Shown here in pieces: positions 8,715-17,285 of a DNA stretch of 64,000 nt. The position numbers and the translations under genes were made by a program. Position 1 is the first letter of the stretch. Each line of letters starts with the position of its first letter. The stretch is from Actinoplanes derwentensis (GTDB lineage: Bacteria > Actinomycetota > Actinomycetes > Mycobacteriales > Micromonosporaceae), in NCBI RefSeq assembly GCF_900104725.1, contig NZ_LT629758.1, positions 372,001-436,000 of the forward strand, in the 5' to 3' direction. The notes under the pieces are model-generated. The model did not search any database. It was not told the origin of the DNA and was given only the letters and a program-made list of their open reading frames with translations.

Positions 8715-10208
8715 TCAGGGCGCGTTACGCCACTTGCGGCCGTTGCGGCCGATCAGCCGGTCCGCGTCGGTCGGGCCCCAGGACGCCGCCTCGTAGCTCG
8801 GGATCGGCGAGCGGTCCCGCTCCCAGTGCTCGATGATCGGGTCGACGACCCGCCAGGACTGCTGCACCTCGTCGCTGCGGATGAACAGCGACGCGTCACC
8901 GATCAGCGCGTCCAGGAGCAGCCGCTCGTACGCCTCCGGGGACTCCTCGACGAACGTGTTCTCGTAGGAGAAGTCCATCGTCGCGGTCCGCACCCGGAAC
9001 GAGTGGCCGGGCACCTTGGCGCCGAACCGCAGCGAGATGCCCTCGTCCGGCTGGATCCGCAGGATCAGCGCGTCGGCGTCCAGGCCGGTCAGCTGGTCGG
9101 TCGGGATCGGCAGGTGCGGCGGCCGCTGGAACTGCAGCGCCACCTCGGTCAGACGAGCGGGCAAGCGCTTGCCGGTACGCACGTAGAAGGGCACGCCGGC
9201 CCAGCGCCAGTTGTCCACGTTCAGCCGCATGGCCGCGTAGGTCTCGGTGCGCGACAGCGGGTCGACCCCGACCTCCTCGCGGTAACCGGCCATCAGCTCC
9301 TCACGGGTGCCGCCGCGGGTGTACTGACCGCGGACGGCGGCCTCGGCGATGTCCCGGTCACCGGGCAGGCGGATCGCCTGCAGCAACTTCACCTTCTCGT
9401 TGCGCAGGCCCTCGGCTGCGAACGACGCCGGCGGCTCCATCAGGGCCAGGGCGAGCACCTGGAGCACGTGGTTCTGCACGATGTCACGCATCGCGCCGGC
9501 GCCCTCGTAGAAGCCGCCACGGGTGCCGACACCCAGGGTCTCGGCCACGGTGATCTGCACGTGGTCGACCCAGGACCGGTCCCAGATCGGCTGGAAGATC
9601 GAGTTGGCGAATCGCAGCGCGAGGACGTTCTGGACGGTGTCCTTGCCCAGGTAGTGGTCGATGCGGAAGACCTGGTGCTCCTCGAACGCGCCGTGCACCA
9701 CCCCGTCCAGCTCGCGGGCGGTGGCCAGGTCGCGCCCGTACGGCTTCTCGATCACCAGGCGGGAGAACGAGGTCTCGGTCGCCTGGTTGAGGCCCGCGCC
9801 GGCCAGCCCGTTGATCACCGGCTCGAAGGCACCCGCCGGGGTCGACAGGTAGAACAGGCGGTTGCCCGAGGTGCCGCGGACCGCGTCCAGCTCGTCGAGG
9901 GTCTCGGCGAGGCGCTTGTACGTCTCCGGGTCGTCGTAGCCACCGGCGACGTAGCGGACTCCGCCGGCCAGCTGCCGCTTCTCCAACAGGCTGCGGCCGC
10001 CCAGTGCGCTCTCCGCGAACTGCTCGTCGCTCATCGGGGTTCGAGCCACCCCGACCAGGGCGAACTGATCCGGCAGGCGGCCGTGGCGCGCGAGGTTGTC
10101 CACCGCGGGAAGCAGCTTGCGCCGGGTGAGGTCACCGGAGGCGCCGAAGATCACCAGGGTGGCTGGCGGGGCGCTGCGCTCTTGGATGAGCTGGGGTGCG
10201 TGGTCCAT
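8715..10208 (-). CDS. zwf: glucose-6-phosphate 1-dehydrogenase
   Basis: A 497-aa enzyme oxidising glucose 6-phosphate to 6-phosphogluconolactone with NADP+, entry to the oxidative pentose phosphate pathway. The coenzyme fingerprint is GASGDLTRRKLLP (residues 22-34), the substrate motif EKPYGRD, and the active-site signature RIDHYLGK at 182-189; length is the family norm. The start ATG at 10208 follows GGAGG. It stands alone here: no tal, pgl, opcA or gnd gene is adjacent, so this may be a second zwf copy, as actinomycetes often have more than one. It is divergent from the DHH phosphoesterase gene across 191 bases. Confidence 0.95.
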   Translation of the reverse strand: MDHAPQLIQERSAPPATLVIFGASGDLTRRKLLPAVDNLARHGRLPDQFALVGVARTPMSDEQFAESALGGRSLLEKRQLAGGVRYVAGGYDDPETYKRLAETLDELDAVRGTSGNRLFYLSTPAGAFEPVINGLAGAGLNQATETSFSRLVIEKPYGRDLATARELDGVVHGAFEEHQVFRIDHYLGKDTVQNVLALRFANSIFQPIWDRSWVDHVQITVAETLGVGTRGGFYEGAGAMRDIVQNHVLQVLALALMEPPASFAAEGLRNEKVKLLQAIRLPGDRDIAEAAVRGQYTRGGTREELMAGYREEVGVDPLSRTETYAAMRLNVDNWRWAGVPFYVRTGKRLPARLTEVALQFQRPPHLPIPTDQLTGLDADALILRIQPDEGISLRFGAKVPGHSFRVRTATMDFSYENTFVEESPEAYERLLLDALIGDASLFIRSDEVQQSWRVVDPIIEHWERDRSPIPSYEAASWGPTDADRLIGRNGRKWRNAP

Positions 10209-10301
10209 CTTTCGAGTCCTCCGACAGGGTCGTAACCGTCCGTTTGAACCTTACGGCCGCAGGACGGTGCAGGGTTCATCCGCTTCCTGGAAAGCGGGAC
10301 A

Positions 10302-10319
10302 ACGTGTCGGTGAACACGT
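10302..10319. promoter_or_regulatory. inverted repeat in zwf/DHH divergent region, possible operator
   Basis: ACGTGT and ACACGT form a perfect 6-bp inverted repeat separated by 6 bases in the region between divergent zwf and DHH genes. Shape and position fit a dimeric regulator site, but no regulator is known; it could be chance in GC-rich DNA. Confidence 0.3.
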
Positions 10320-10342
10320 CCATACTTCGATGCAGCGCGGAC

Positions 10343-10370
10343 TTATGCCAGATAAGTGGCAAACTAGGCT
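10343..10370 (+). promoter_or_regulatory. promoter of the DHH phosphoesterase gene
   Basis: TAGGCT (10365-10370) matches the actinomycete -10 consensus TANNNT, with a weak TTATGC 16 bases upstream. Transcription would start about 10377, giving a short leader that carries the GGAGG-type site before the GTG at 10400. Confidence 0.45.
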
Positions 10371-10399
10371 CAAAAGGTCTGGCAACGGAGGGGGACCCC

Positions 10400-11338
10400 G
10401 TGAAGTACCGGCTCGTGACCCGTAGTGACTTCGACGGGCTCGTGTGTGCCGTGCTCCTGCGCCATCTCGAAATGATCGACGACATCCTGTTCGTGCATCC
10501 GAAGGACGTCCAGGACGGCGTCGTCGACGTGACCGACCGGGACATCCTGACGAACCTGCCGTACGACGGGCGGGCCTCGATGGTCTTCGACCACCACCAC
10601 TCGGAGACCCTGCGCAACGACGGCGACCGGAGCAACCACGTCATCGACGCGGACGCGCCGTCCGCGGCCCGGGTGATCTACGAACACTTCGGAGGGCGGG
10701 AGCGGTTCCCGAAGGTCACCGACGAGCTGATGCTCGCCGTCGATCAGGCCGACTCGGCGGACTACTCGCTCACCGACGTCCTCAGCCCGACCGGCTGGAC
10801 GTTGCTCAACTTCCTGATGGACAGCCGCACCGGTCTCGGCCGGTTCCGCAACTTCCGGATCTCCAACTATCAGCTGATGATGCAGCTGATCGACGCGTGC
10901 ATCGAGCACAACGACGTCAACGAGATCCTCGCGCTGCCCGACGTGATGGAGCGGGCCGAGCTGTTCCACGAGTGCTCGACCCGGTTCGTCGAGCAGTTGC
11001 ACCGGGTCTGCCGGGTGGACGGCGACGTGGTGATCGTCGACCTGCGCGACGAGGAGGTGATCGAGGCGGGCAACCGGTTCATGGTCTACGCGCTCTTCCC
11101 GGAGGCCCGGGTCTCGGTGCACATCATCTGGGGACGGCAGAAACTCAACACCGTCTTCGCGTGCGGCAAATCGATCCTGGACCGCTCGTCGCCGGTGGAC
11201 ATCGGTGAGGTGATGCTGCGCTACGACGGCGGCGGTCACCTCGCGGCCGGCACCTGCCAGGTCCCGCACGACGTGTCGGACCGGGTGGAGGGCGAGATCA
11301 TCGACGCGCTGCGAACCGAGCGCGTGGTCTCGGTCTGA
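10400..11338 (+). CDS. DHH-family phosphoesterase (exopolyphosphatase-like)
   Basis: A 312-aa DHH-superfamily hydrolase. Metal ligands are visible in TRSDFDGLVCAVLL (residues 8-21) and MVFDHHHSE (DHH at 64-66), the acidic AVDQADSADYS further on, and the C-terminal DHHA1 motif YDGGGHLAAGTCQV. Proteins of this architecture are annotated as exopolyphosphatases or nanoRNase-like phosphodiesterases; the substrate cannot be fixed from sequence. The GTG at 10400 is chosen because GGAGGGGG lies just upstream and the residues before it are not family-like. It is followed after 10 bases by a hairpin terminator. Confidence 0.78.
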   Translation: MKYRLVTRSDFDGLVCAVLLRHLEMIDDILFVHPKDVQDGVVDVTDRDILTNLPYDGRASMVFDHHHSETLRNDGDRSNHVIDADAPSAARVIYEHFGGRERFPKVTDELMLAVDQADSADYSLTDVLSPTGWTLLNFLMDSRTGLGRFRNFRISNYQLMMQLIDACIEHNDVNEILALPDVMERAELFHECSTRFVEQLHRVCRVDGDVVIVDLRDEEVIEAGNRFMVYALFPEARVSVHIIWGRQKLNTVFACGKSILDRSSPVDIGEVMLRYDGGGHLAAGTCQVPHDVSDRVEGEIIDALRTERVVSV

Positions 11339-11348
11339 ACACCGCACA

Positions 11349-11376
11349 GGCGGGGCCGTGAGAACGGCCCCGCCCG
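11349..11376 (+). terminator. terminator after DHH phosphoesterase gene
   Basis: A perfect 11-bp GC stem (11349-11359 with 11364-11374) with loop GAGA, 10 bases after the stop. No T-tract, as is common in actinomycetes. The following 140 bases to 11516 hold no gene I can support. Confidence 0.7.
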
Positions 11377-11516
11377 TACAGCGCGCGGATCATGGGCCTT
11401 GCCCAGGCCCCACCCGCCGGTCGTGGCTCCGCGCCCCACGCGCTCACCACGACTCCTCACACCCACCCGCGTGAGGTTCTTCCTATACGCAGGACCCGGC
11501 CTGCTGGAAGTCTCTG

Positions 11517-12335
11517 TTATCCCTTGAAAGCCCACTTGCTGCCGGTACCGGCCCCGACGGGTTCCTTGTCGGACTCGTCGTCGGCGACCGGATCGTCACC
11601 GGCCGGCTTGTCGTCGGGCTCGCCCGGCTCCTCCTCGGCCCGGTGCCGGCCACGCAGCACGGCCCAACCGGCCCCGAGCAGCGCCAGCACAGCCACGATC
11701 CAGCCGGAGACGGCCATCCAGGACGGGCCCTTCTCCGCCTCGGCGAGGATCGCGGCGAACGCCAGGTCCTCGGCGCTGACCGTGGTCTCGGCGGTGCCGC
11801 CGTGGTGGGAGACCGGGGTGGTGCCGTCCGACGGGGTCAGCGTCATCGTCGCCGGCATGACCGGACCGGCGCTGCCGTCGGCGTACTTGGTCTCCACCGT
11901 GAGCCGCATCGTGCTCAGCGTCGGCAGTGGCCCGAGCGCGGCCCGCAGGTCGGCGGACTGTCCGGGTGCGATCGTCGTGCCGTTCACCCCGATCCAGGTG
12001 ATCGCGCTCGCTGCCTCGGTCACCGGGGTACCACCGTGGATGGTGTTCAGCGGGACCTGCAGTTTCTGATAGGTGATCTTCGGGGCCCAGTCGTCGATGG
12101 ACAACGGGTACACCTCGGCCACCGGAGTGTCCGCGGGGATCCGCAGTGTCACCTCGGTGATCGGGGCGGTGCCCTCGTTGGTCACATGGAAGTCCAAGCT
12201 CGCTCCACTGCCCTGCGGCGCGCTCGCCGGACTCACCGTCACGTCAGCCATGGCCGGAGCGGCGGCTGACAGCACACCGACAGCGGTCACAGCGGTCATC
12301 ACGCCCGCACGGCGGGCCATCCTCAGATGCCTCAC
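11517..12335 (-). CDS. YcnI-like (DUF1775) membrane-anchored protein lacking the N-terminal His
   Basis: A 272-aa exported protein with a cleavable signal (APAMA before residue 31), an immunoglobulin-like YcnI/DUF1775 domain (DVTVSPASAPQGSGASLDFHV, ADTPVAEVYPLSIDDW, LRIPADT), a transmembrane segment about residues 207-226 and a very acidic cytoplasmic tail. YcnI proteins are linked to copper handling; in characterised members mature residue 1 is a His that ligates copper. Here the predicted mature N-terminus is Asp, so canonical copper binding is doubtful. No copC, copD or copper regulator gene is adjacent. Family assignment is good; function is uncertain. Confidence 0.72.
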   Translation of the reverse strand: MRHLRMARRAGVMTAVTAVGVLSAAAPAMADVTVSPASAPQGSGASLDFHVTNEGTAPITEVTLRIPADTPVAEVYPLSIDDWAPKITYQKLQVPLNTIHGGTPVTEAASAITWIGVNGTTIAPGQSADLRAALGPLPTLSTMRLTVETKYADGSAGPVMPATMTLTPSDGTTPVSHHGGTAETTVSAEDLAFAAILAEAEKGPSWMAVSGWIVAVLALLGAGWAVLRGRHRAEEEPGEPDDKPAGDDPVADDESDKEPVGAGTGSKWAFKG

Positions 12336-12401
12336 GACATGTAGTTCGGATCACCGGCCCGGATGGTTCAACGTAGCCCCAGAAGATTTCCTGGAGATCT
12401 C

Positions 12402-12629
12402 GTGACCGATGATGAACGTATGCGTGACGTGCCCATCGACAGTGACATGATCCGGCTCGGCCAGTTCCTCAAACTGGCGGATCTCATCGAGACCGGCGGC
12501 GAGGGCAAGATCCTCATCGGCTCCGGGGACGTGACAGTCAACGGCGAGGTCGACACCCGCCGCGGACGTCAACTTCATCCGGGTGACGTCGTCGAGGTGC
12601 TCGGCCGCCAGGCTCGGGTGGTTTCCTGA
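12402..12629 (+). CDS. small S4-domain RNA-binding protein
   Basis: A 75-aa protein made almost wholly of one S4 RNA-binding fold: IRLGQFLKLADLIETGGEGKILI then VTVNGEVDTRRGRQLHPGDVVEVLG, the usual loop that inserts into RNA. It belongs to the YbcJ/YaaA-like stand-alone S4 group, thought to act in ribosome or RNA quality control. Start GTG at 12402 follows TGGAG; the in-frame codons further upstream lack a site. It is probably co-directional with, but not coupled to, the lipoprotein gene. Confidence 0.82.
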   Translation: MTDDERMRDVPIDSDMIRLGQFLKLADLIETGGEGKILIGSGDVTVNGEVDTRRGRQLHPGDVVEVLGRQARVVS

Positions 12630-12672
12630 GATTCGGCGGAACCCGGACGGGGTCCGTTTCGTCGTACCTCAC

Positions 12673-13554
12673 ATGACCATCAACCGCGGTCTGCTGACCG
12701 CCGCCGCTGTCCCCCTGCTGTTCCTGCTGGGCGCCTGCGCCCGGCCCGGCGCCGCCGACGAGGCGGGCTCCTCCACGCCCGTCACCGAGAGCACCACCGC
12801 CGACCCGGACTCGATCGCCCTGCGCGTCGAGTACCGCGGCGGCTTCGTCCCGGCCGAGACCATCCCCGGCCGGATCCCCAGATTCAGCGTCTACGCCGAC
12901 GGGCGGGCCCTGAGCGAGGGACCGGTCACGGCCATCTATCCCGGTCCGGCGCTGCCGAACCTCCAGGAGATCAAGCTCAGCGCCGCGCAGGTCAAGGAGC
13001 TGACCGACGGGGCGCTCGCGGCCGGGGTCAAGTCCGGCGGTGACTTCGGGACGCCCAACGTCGCCGACACCCCGAGCACCCGGATCGTCGTCGCCACCGC
13101 CGGCGGCGAGCAGACCGTCGAGGTGATGGCCCTCAACGAGGCGAACCCCGACGACAAGTCGCTGACCGCGGCGCAGCACGCCGCCCGGAAGAAGCTGACC
13201 GAGTTCCTGGCCTCGGTGGACCGGCTGTTCGCCGAGACGGCCAGCCCGGCGTCGAAGCCGTACCAGCCGACCCGCCTGGCCGTGCTGGCCCAGCCCTATC
13301 AGGACACCGGTGACGGCGCCGGTGGCGCGACGGTCGCCTGGCCCGCCGCGGCGCTGCCGGGCGCGGCCCTGAACGAGCAGCTCAAGATCAACTGCGTGAC
13401 CGTCGAGGGTACGGAGCTGGAAGCCGTCTGGAAGCTGGCCGGTACGGCCAACGCGCGCACCCCGTGGGAGTCGGCCGGCAAGAAGTGGCAGATCATCTTC
13501 CGCCCGCTGCTGCCCGAGGAGACCGGCTGCGACTCCCTGAAGAGGCAGGCGTGA
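12673..13554 (+). CDS. putative lipoprotein of unknown function
   Basis: A 293-aa secreted protein. The N-terminus is a lipoprotein signal with lipobox LLGAC, modified Cys at residue 22, then a Ser/Thr/Ala linker. No catalytic motif is seen; the body (IALRVEYRGGFVPAETIPGRIPRFSVYADG, VMALNEANPD) resembles actinobacterial hypothetical lipoproteins. I choose the ATG at 12673 because the signal peptide starts there; there is no good ribosome site. The stop overlaps a possible small ORF (GTGA). Confidence 0.7.
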   Translation: MTINRGLLTAAAVPLLFLLGACARPGAADEAGSSTPVTESTTADPDSIALRVEYRGGFVPAETIPGRIPRFSVYADGRALSEGPVTAIYPGPALPNLQEIKLSAAQVKELTDGALAAGVKSGGDFGTPNVADTPSTRIVVATAGGEQTVEVMALNEANPDDKSLTAAQHAARKKLTEFLASVDRLFAETASPASKPYQPTRLAVLAQPYQDTGDGAGGATVAWPAAALPGAALNEQLKINCVTVEGTELEAVWKLAGTANARTPWESAGKKWQIIFRPLLPEETGCDSLKRQA

Positions 13555-13673
13555 CCCCGATCGGTGAGCCACTGCCACCGGACATCACGGTCCCGCCGGT
13601 AGCCGAGCGGACCGGCCGCGTCATCCCGCTCCGGGACCGGCCGGATCAGCCGGTCAAACGGCCGCAAGCCTGA
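13551..13673 (+). CDS. possible 40-aa coupled small protein
   Basis: A short frame begins with GTG overlapping the lipoprotein stop codon (GTGA) and runs 40 codons to TGA, just before the palindromic terminator. The product is Pro-rich and charged (TVPPVAERTGRVIPLRDRPD) with no recognisable domain. Stop/start overlap and position before the terminator argue that it is translated; no homologue is recognised, so it may be spurious. Confidence 0.35.
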   Translation: MTPIGEPLPPDITVPPVAERTGRVIPLRDRPDQPVKRPQA

Positions 13674-13677
13674 ATGC

Positions 13678-13709
13678 CGTGTGGGGCGGCCCCGGGGCCG
13701 CCCCACACG
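13678..13709. terminator. bidirectional palindromic terminator
   Basis: A perfect 16-bp inverted repeat with no spacer (13678-13693 with 13694-13709; a 4-base loop would form) sits between convergent genes: the lipoprotein unit on + and the FKBP gene on -, which stops at 13717. It can serve both strands. Confidence 0.8.
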
Positions 13710-13716
13710 CATCACC

Positions 13717-14085
13717 TCAGTGGACCTGAAGCAGGTCGACCACGAAGACGAGAGTCTCGTTCGGCTTGATCGCACCGGCCGCGCCCCGCGCGCCGTAACC
13801 CAGGTGCGGCGGGATGATCAGCTTGCGACGGCCGCCCACCTTCATACCGGCGACACCCTGGTCCCAGCCGGCGATGACCTGCTGGCCGGCCACCCGGAAA
13901 CCGAACGGCTCGCCCCGGTTGTAGGAGGCGTCGAACTCCTTGCCCGTGGACTGGGCGACACCCACGTAGTGGACGCTGACGAAATCGCCGGCCTTCGCCT
14001 CCTGGCCCTGACCCTCGGCGATGTCCTCGATCACCAGTTCGGTGGCCGGAGCCTCGGGAATGGTGCCGACATCGGGCTTGCTCAT
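13717..14085 (-). CDS. FKBP-type peptidyl-prolyl cis-trans isomerase
   Basis: A 122-aa single-domain FKBP that catalyses proline isomerisation. Conserved pieces include GQEAKAGDFVSVHYVG, FDASYNRGEPFGFRVAGQQVIAGWDQGVAGMKVGGRRKL, the aromatic-lined site, and LGYGARGAAGAIKPNETLVFVVDLL. No signal peptide, so cytoplasmic. The ATG at 14085 follows GGAGG at the right distance; the longer frame upstream is not coding. It is transcribed towards the shared palindromic terminator. Confidence 0.93.
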   Translation of the reverse strand: MSKPDVGTIPEAPATELVIEDIAEGQGQEAKAGDFVSVHYVGVAQSTGKEFDASYNRGEPFGFRVAGQQVIAGWDQGVAGMKVGGRRKLIIPPHLGYGARGAAGAIKPNETLVFVVDLLQVH

Positions 14086-14209
14086 GAATCCTCCAGATTT
14101 CTTACCGGACCCGGCCATGCAATCACAGGCCGGTGGCCGATGAACGAGCGGTGCCTGAACTCCGTACCTCCGGGTGGCTCTTCCCACCGCCGCCCACCTG
14201 GAGATCCTC

Positions 14210-15058
14210 ATGCACGTCCGCCGTCTCGCCGCCGCCGGTCTGCTGGCCGCGGCCGCCGTTCCCGCCGTGCCCGCGCCCGCTCTCGCCCACGGCTCGCCGA
14301 CCACCCCGATCAGCCGCAACTCCGCCTGCGCCGGCAACGGGACCCGGCGGGACACCGCGGCGTGCAAGGCCGCACTCAAAGCCACTGACGGATTCCTCGG
14401 CGCGTACGACAACCTGCGGCTCGCGAGCGTCGCCGACGACCGTGAGCGGGTGCCGGACGGCAAGCTCTGCTCCGGGGGCCTGGACAACTACCGCGGGCTC
14501 GACCTGGCCCGGGACGACTTCCCGGCCACGAAGGTGAAGTCCGGCCGGAACCTGAAGATCGCGTACCGGGGGACCATCCCGCATCAGGGGTCGTTCCGGC
14601 TGTTCCTCACCGAGAGCGGTTACGACCCGGCGGAGAAGCTCGCCTGGGGTGACCTGACGAAGCTGGACGAGATCAAGGATCCGCCGCTGACCGGTGGGTC
14701 GTACCGGATGACCGTGGATCTGCCCAAGCGGACCGGACGGCACATCCTCTACGTGGTGTGGGAGACGTCCAGCACCCCGGACACCTACTACTCCTGCTCG
14801 GATCTGGTCTTCCCCGACCCGGTCCCGGTGGCGACCAAGGCGGCTCCGTCCCCGTCGCCTTCAAAAGTGCCCAGCACGACACCCAGCGCGCCGCCGACCG
14901 TGACACCGAGTGCACAGCCGGTTCTCGCCGCCACCCGGAAGGAGGACACCGGGATGATCGATCTCGGACATTGGCTCATCGGGGGTGCGATCGGCATCGC
15001 CGCCCTGGTAGCGGCCGGTGCGGGCCTCTCCAGACTGCGCCGCCGCGAAACCCGTTGA
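14210..15058 (+). CDS. AA10-type lytic polysaccharide monooxygenase with C-terminal membrane anchor
   Basis: A 282-aa secreted copper enzyme of the AA10 group (chitin/cellulose-active). The signal peptide ends at ALA, leaving His27 as the mature N-terminus, first ligand of the histidine brace; the second is His125 in GTIPHQGSFRLFLTESGYDP. The C-terminal part of the catalytic domain has HILYVVWETSSTPDTYYSCSDLVF. A Ser/Pro/Thr-rich linker then leads to one transmembrane segment (about residues 253-275) and basic tail, so the enzyme appears anchored at the cell surface instead of released; no carbohydrate-binding module is present. ATG at 14210 follows GGAG. Substrate unknown. Confidence 0.8.
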   Translation: MHVRRLAAAGLLAAAAVPAVPAPALAHGSPTTPISRNSACAGNGTRRDTAACKAALKATDGFLGAYDNLRLASVADDRERVPDGKLCSGGLDNYRGLDLARDDFPATKVKSGRNLKIAYRGTIPHQGSFRLFLTESGYDPAEKLAWGDLTKLDEIKDPPLTGGSYRMTVDLPKRTGRHILYVVWETSSTPDTYYSCSDLVFPDPVPVATKAAPSPSPSKVPSTTPSAPPTVTPSAQPVLAATRKEDTGMIDLGHWLIGGAIGIAALVAAGAGLSRLRRRETR

Positions 15059-15166
15059 GGGACTTCGGAAATTTCTTTTGAACCGTCCGCAACTGGATCT
15101 CGTATTGCCGGTCGTCGACGATGCATCGCCTGTCAGACCCCCCACAATATCGACGAAGGGCCAAGC

Positions 15167-15451
15167 ATGAGTCGTGTTCGATACCGCGCCCAGGGCCGCA
15201 GCAACTCGTGGCTGTCCCGCCGTAAAGTGCTGGCGCTCGCCGCCACCGGAGTAGGCGTCTCCGCCGTCTCGGTGGCCGGTCTGAGCCTCGCCGGCACCTC
15301 GTCCGAGGAGAGCAAGGACGACGGCGCCCCCCTGGTGATCTCTCTGCGCGACGTCAAAAAGGGCACGATCGAAGTCTTCTCCGGTGAGAAGAGCAAAGTC
15401 GTCACCGACAAGGACCTGGTGAACAGGCTCCTCAAAGCCGCCGGACGCTGA
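15167..15451 (+). CDS. small Tat-signal protein upstream of DUF4331 gene
   Basis: A 94-aa protein with a twin-arginine-like motif (LSRRKVLALAATGVGVSA, residues 16-33) and hydrophobic core, leaving a mature part of only about 50 residues (VISLRDVKKGTIEVFSGEKSKVV). No family recognised. It lies 28 bases upstream of the DUF4331 gene on the same strand and is likely cotranscribed. A Tat signal on so small a protein suggests export with a folded partner or cofactor. The 108-base gap upstream holds no gene. Confidence 0.65.
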   Translation: MSRVRYRAQGRSNSWLSRRKVLALAATGVGVSAVSVAGLSLAGTSSEESKDDGAPLVISLRDVKKGTIEVFSGEKSKVVTDKDLVNRLLKAAGR

Positions 15452-15479
15452 CCTTTCCTCGACAGGAGAATCCCCGAGC

Positions 15480-16871
15480 ATGTCCTCCCACCGCGAAGCG
15501 CCGGAAATCAGCAAGGACCCGGTAGCCGACAGTTCCGACCTGTACGCGTTCGTCAGCCCCGACGACCCGGACACCGTCACGATCATCGCCAACTATGTGC
15601 CGCTCCAGCTCCCGTCGAGCGGCCCGAACTTCTTCGAGTTCGGCGACGACGTGCTGTACGAGATCCACATCGACGCGAACGGTGACGCCCGCCCGGACAT
15701 CACCTACCAGTTCCGGTTCCGTACCGAGCTGCGCAACGACAAGACGTTCCTGTACAACACCGGTCAGATCAAGTCGCTCGACGACGAGAACTGGAACCGC
15801 CGGCAGTTCTTCTCGGTGACCAAGGTCGACAGCCACGGCAAGAGCACGGTGCTGGCCAGCAAGCTCCCGTGCCCGCCCTGCAACGTCGGCACCGTCTCCA
15901 TCCCGGACTACGCGAAACTCGCCGAGGACGCCGTCCACAAGCTCAAGAGCAAGGAGAAGGTCTTCGCCGGCCAGCGCGCCGACGCCTTCTTCGTGGACCT
16001 CGGCTCGATCTTCGACCTGGCGGTGCTGCGCCCCTTCCGGGACAAGCACCTGGTCGGCCAGGCGCTGTTCGACAAGGCCAGCAAGGCCGTCAACGCCACC
16101 GACAAGACCAACGTGCACAGCATCGCGATCCAGATCCCGCTGGACATGGTGCGCCGCGACGGCAAGAAGCGGGTCCGGGCCAAGGACGCCGGCGCCGTCA
16201 TCGGCGTGTGGACCTCCGCCAGCCGCCGCCGGGTCGAGGTGCGCGGTGAGAAGGGCGGCAACGACGTCGTCGTCGGCCCGCAGGTGCAGGTCTCCCGGCT
16301 CGGTAACCCGCTGTTCAACGAGGTCATCGTCCCGATGGCGGAGAAGGACAAGTTCAACAGCCTCCCGCCGAGCGAGGACAAGAAGTTCGCCGAGTTCGTC
16401 GCCACGCCCGAACTGGGAGCGCTCCTTCCGGTGCTCTACCCGGGGCTCTTCGACAACCTGGCCGCGCTGAACAAGAAGAAACAACCGCGCGCCGACCTGC
16501 TCGCGATCCTGCTCACCGGAATCCCGGACGGCATCATCGACGGGTTCCAGAACAACACCGGCAAGGTCCAGGCGGACATGCTGCGGCTCAACACGGCCAT
16601 CGCACCGGCCGCCAAGGAGAACAAGTTCGGTGTGGTCGGCGGTGACCTGGCCGGTTTCCCCAACGGCCGCCGGATCGCCGACGACGTGGTCTCGATCTCG
16701 CTGCGGGCCGTCGCCGGTGCCACCGTGCCGCTGGTCGACAAGGAGTTCAAGGCGGACGCCGCGGCCGGGCTCGTCGAGCAGGGCCTGAGCATCAACGACG
16801 TCAGTGCGAAACTGCTCAAGAAGTTCCCCTTCCTGCCCACCCCGTTCGACGGTTTCAACAACCCGTCCTGA
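15480..16871 (+). CDS. DUF4331 family protein
   Basis: A 463-aa protein of the DUF4331 family, biochemical role unknown. It opens with the family hallmark MSSHREAPEISKDPVADSSDLYAFVSPD and continues with VTIIANYVPLQLPSSGPNFFEFGDDVLYEIHIDANGDARPDITYQFRF. Two Cys in LPCPPCNVGTVSIPDY could form a disulfide or metal site. No signal peptide is evident here, although the small upstream protein has one, so piggy-back export is conceivable. The ATG at 15480 follows GGAGAA. It is in a probable operon with the Tat protein before it and the His-rich protein after it. Confidence 0.83.
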   Translation: MSSHREAPEISKDPVADSSDLYAFVSPDDPDTVTIIANYVPLQLPSSGPNFFEFGDDVLYEIHIDANGDARPDITYQFRFRTELRNDKTFLYNTGQIKSLDDENWNRRQFFSVTKVDSHGKSTVLASKLPCPPCNVGTVSIPDYAKLAEDAVHKLKSKEKVFAGQRADAFFVDLGSIFDLAVLRPFRDKHLVGQALFDKASKAVNATDKTNVHSIAIQIPLDMVRRDGKKRVRAKDAGAVIGVWTSASRRRVEVRGEKGGNDVVVGPQVQVSRLGNPLFNEVIVPMAEKDKFNSLPPSEDKKFAEFVATPELGALLPVLYPGLFDNLAALNKKKQPRADLLAILLTGIPDGIIDGFQNNTGKVQADMLRLNTAIAPAAKENKFGVVGGDLAGFPNGRRIADDVVSISLRAVAGATVPLVDKEFKADAAAGLVEQGLSINDVSAKLLKKFPFLPTPFDGFNNPS

Positions 16872-16900
16872 GCCAGATCCACACCCGGAGGAACTTTCAG

Positions 16901-17275
16901 ATGAGCATCGGCCACGGCGACCACCACCATCACCACCACACGCTCGCCCCCTCCGGGCAGGGCACGGTGATGCTGAACATCGGTGACGGGATCGGCGCGC
17001 TGATCATCCAGACGCCCAGCTGGCTGCACGGGCACGAGATCGAGGTGTCCCCGGTGGGTGACACGTCGGCGCGCACCCACGCCGCGGTCCGTGCCCGGTA
17101 CGTCCGGTCGGGTGTCACCTACTGTGTGGTCATCGACAGTCTCGCCGAGGGCCGCTACGTGGTCTGGCAGGACGAGGACACCCCGCTCACCCAGGTCGAC
17201 GTGCGTGGCGGCGCCGTCGCCGAGGTCACCTGGCCGGCCAATCTGGTCCCCGGTAGGACGCCGCTCACCGTCTAG
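16901..17275 (+). CDS. histidine-rich small protein following DUF4331 gene
   Basis: A 124-aa protein with a natural His cluster near the N-terminus (GHGDHHHHHHTLAP, residues 4-17), then a beta-rich domain with no recognised family (VMLNIGDGIGALIIQTPSWLHGHEIEVSP). The His cluster is a probable metal-binding or metal-chaperone segment. ATG at 16901 follows GGAGG. It ends in TAG at 17273, which is also the first half of the -10 of the AraC gene. In a probable operon with the DUF4331 gene 29 bases upstream; role unknown. Confidence 0.7.
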   Translation: MSIGHGDHHHHHHTLAPSGQGTVMLNIGDGIGALIIQTPSWLHGHEIEVSPVGDTSARTHAAVRARYVRSGVTYCVVIDSLAEGRYVVWQDEDTPLTQVDVRGGAVAEVTWPANLVPGRTPLTV

Positions 17276-17285
17276 TCTGGACGGC
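17273..17285 (+). promoter_or_regulatory. leaderless promoter -10 of the AraC gene
   Basis: TAGTCT at 17273-17278 overlaps the stop codon of the His-rich gene and ends 7 bases before the ATG at 17286; no ribosome site is present. This fits leaderless transcription of the regulator. Confidence 0.45.
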
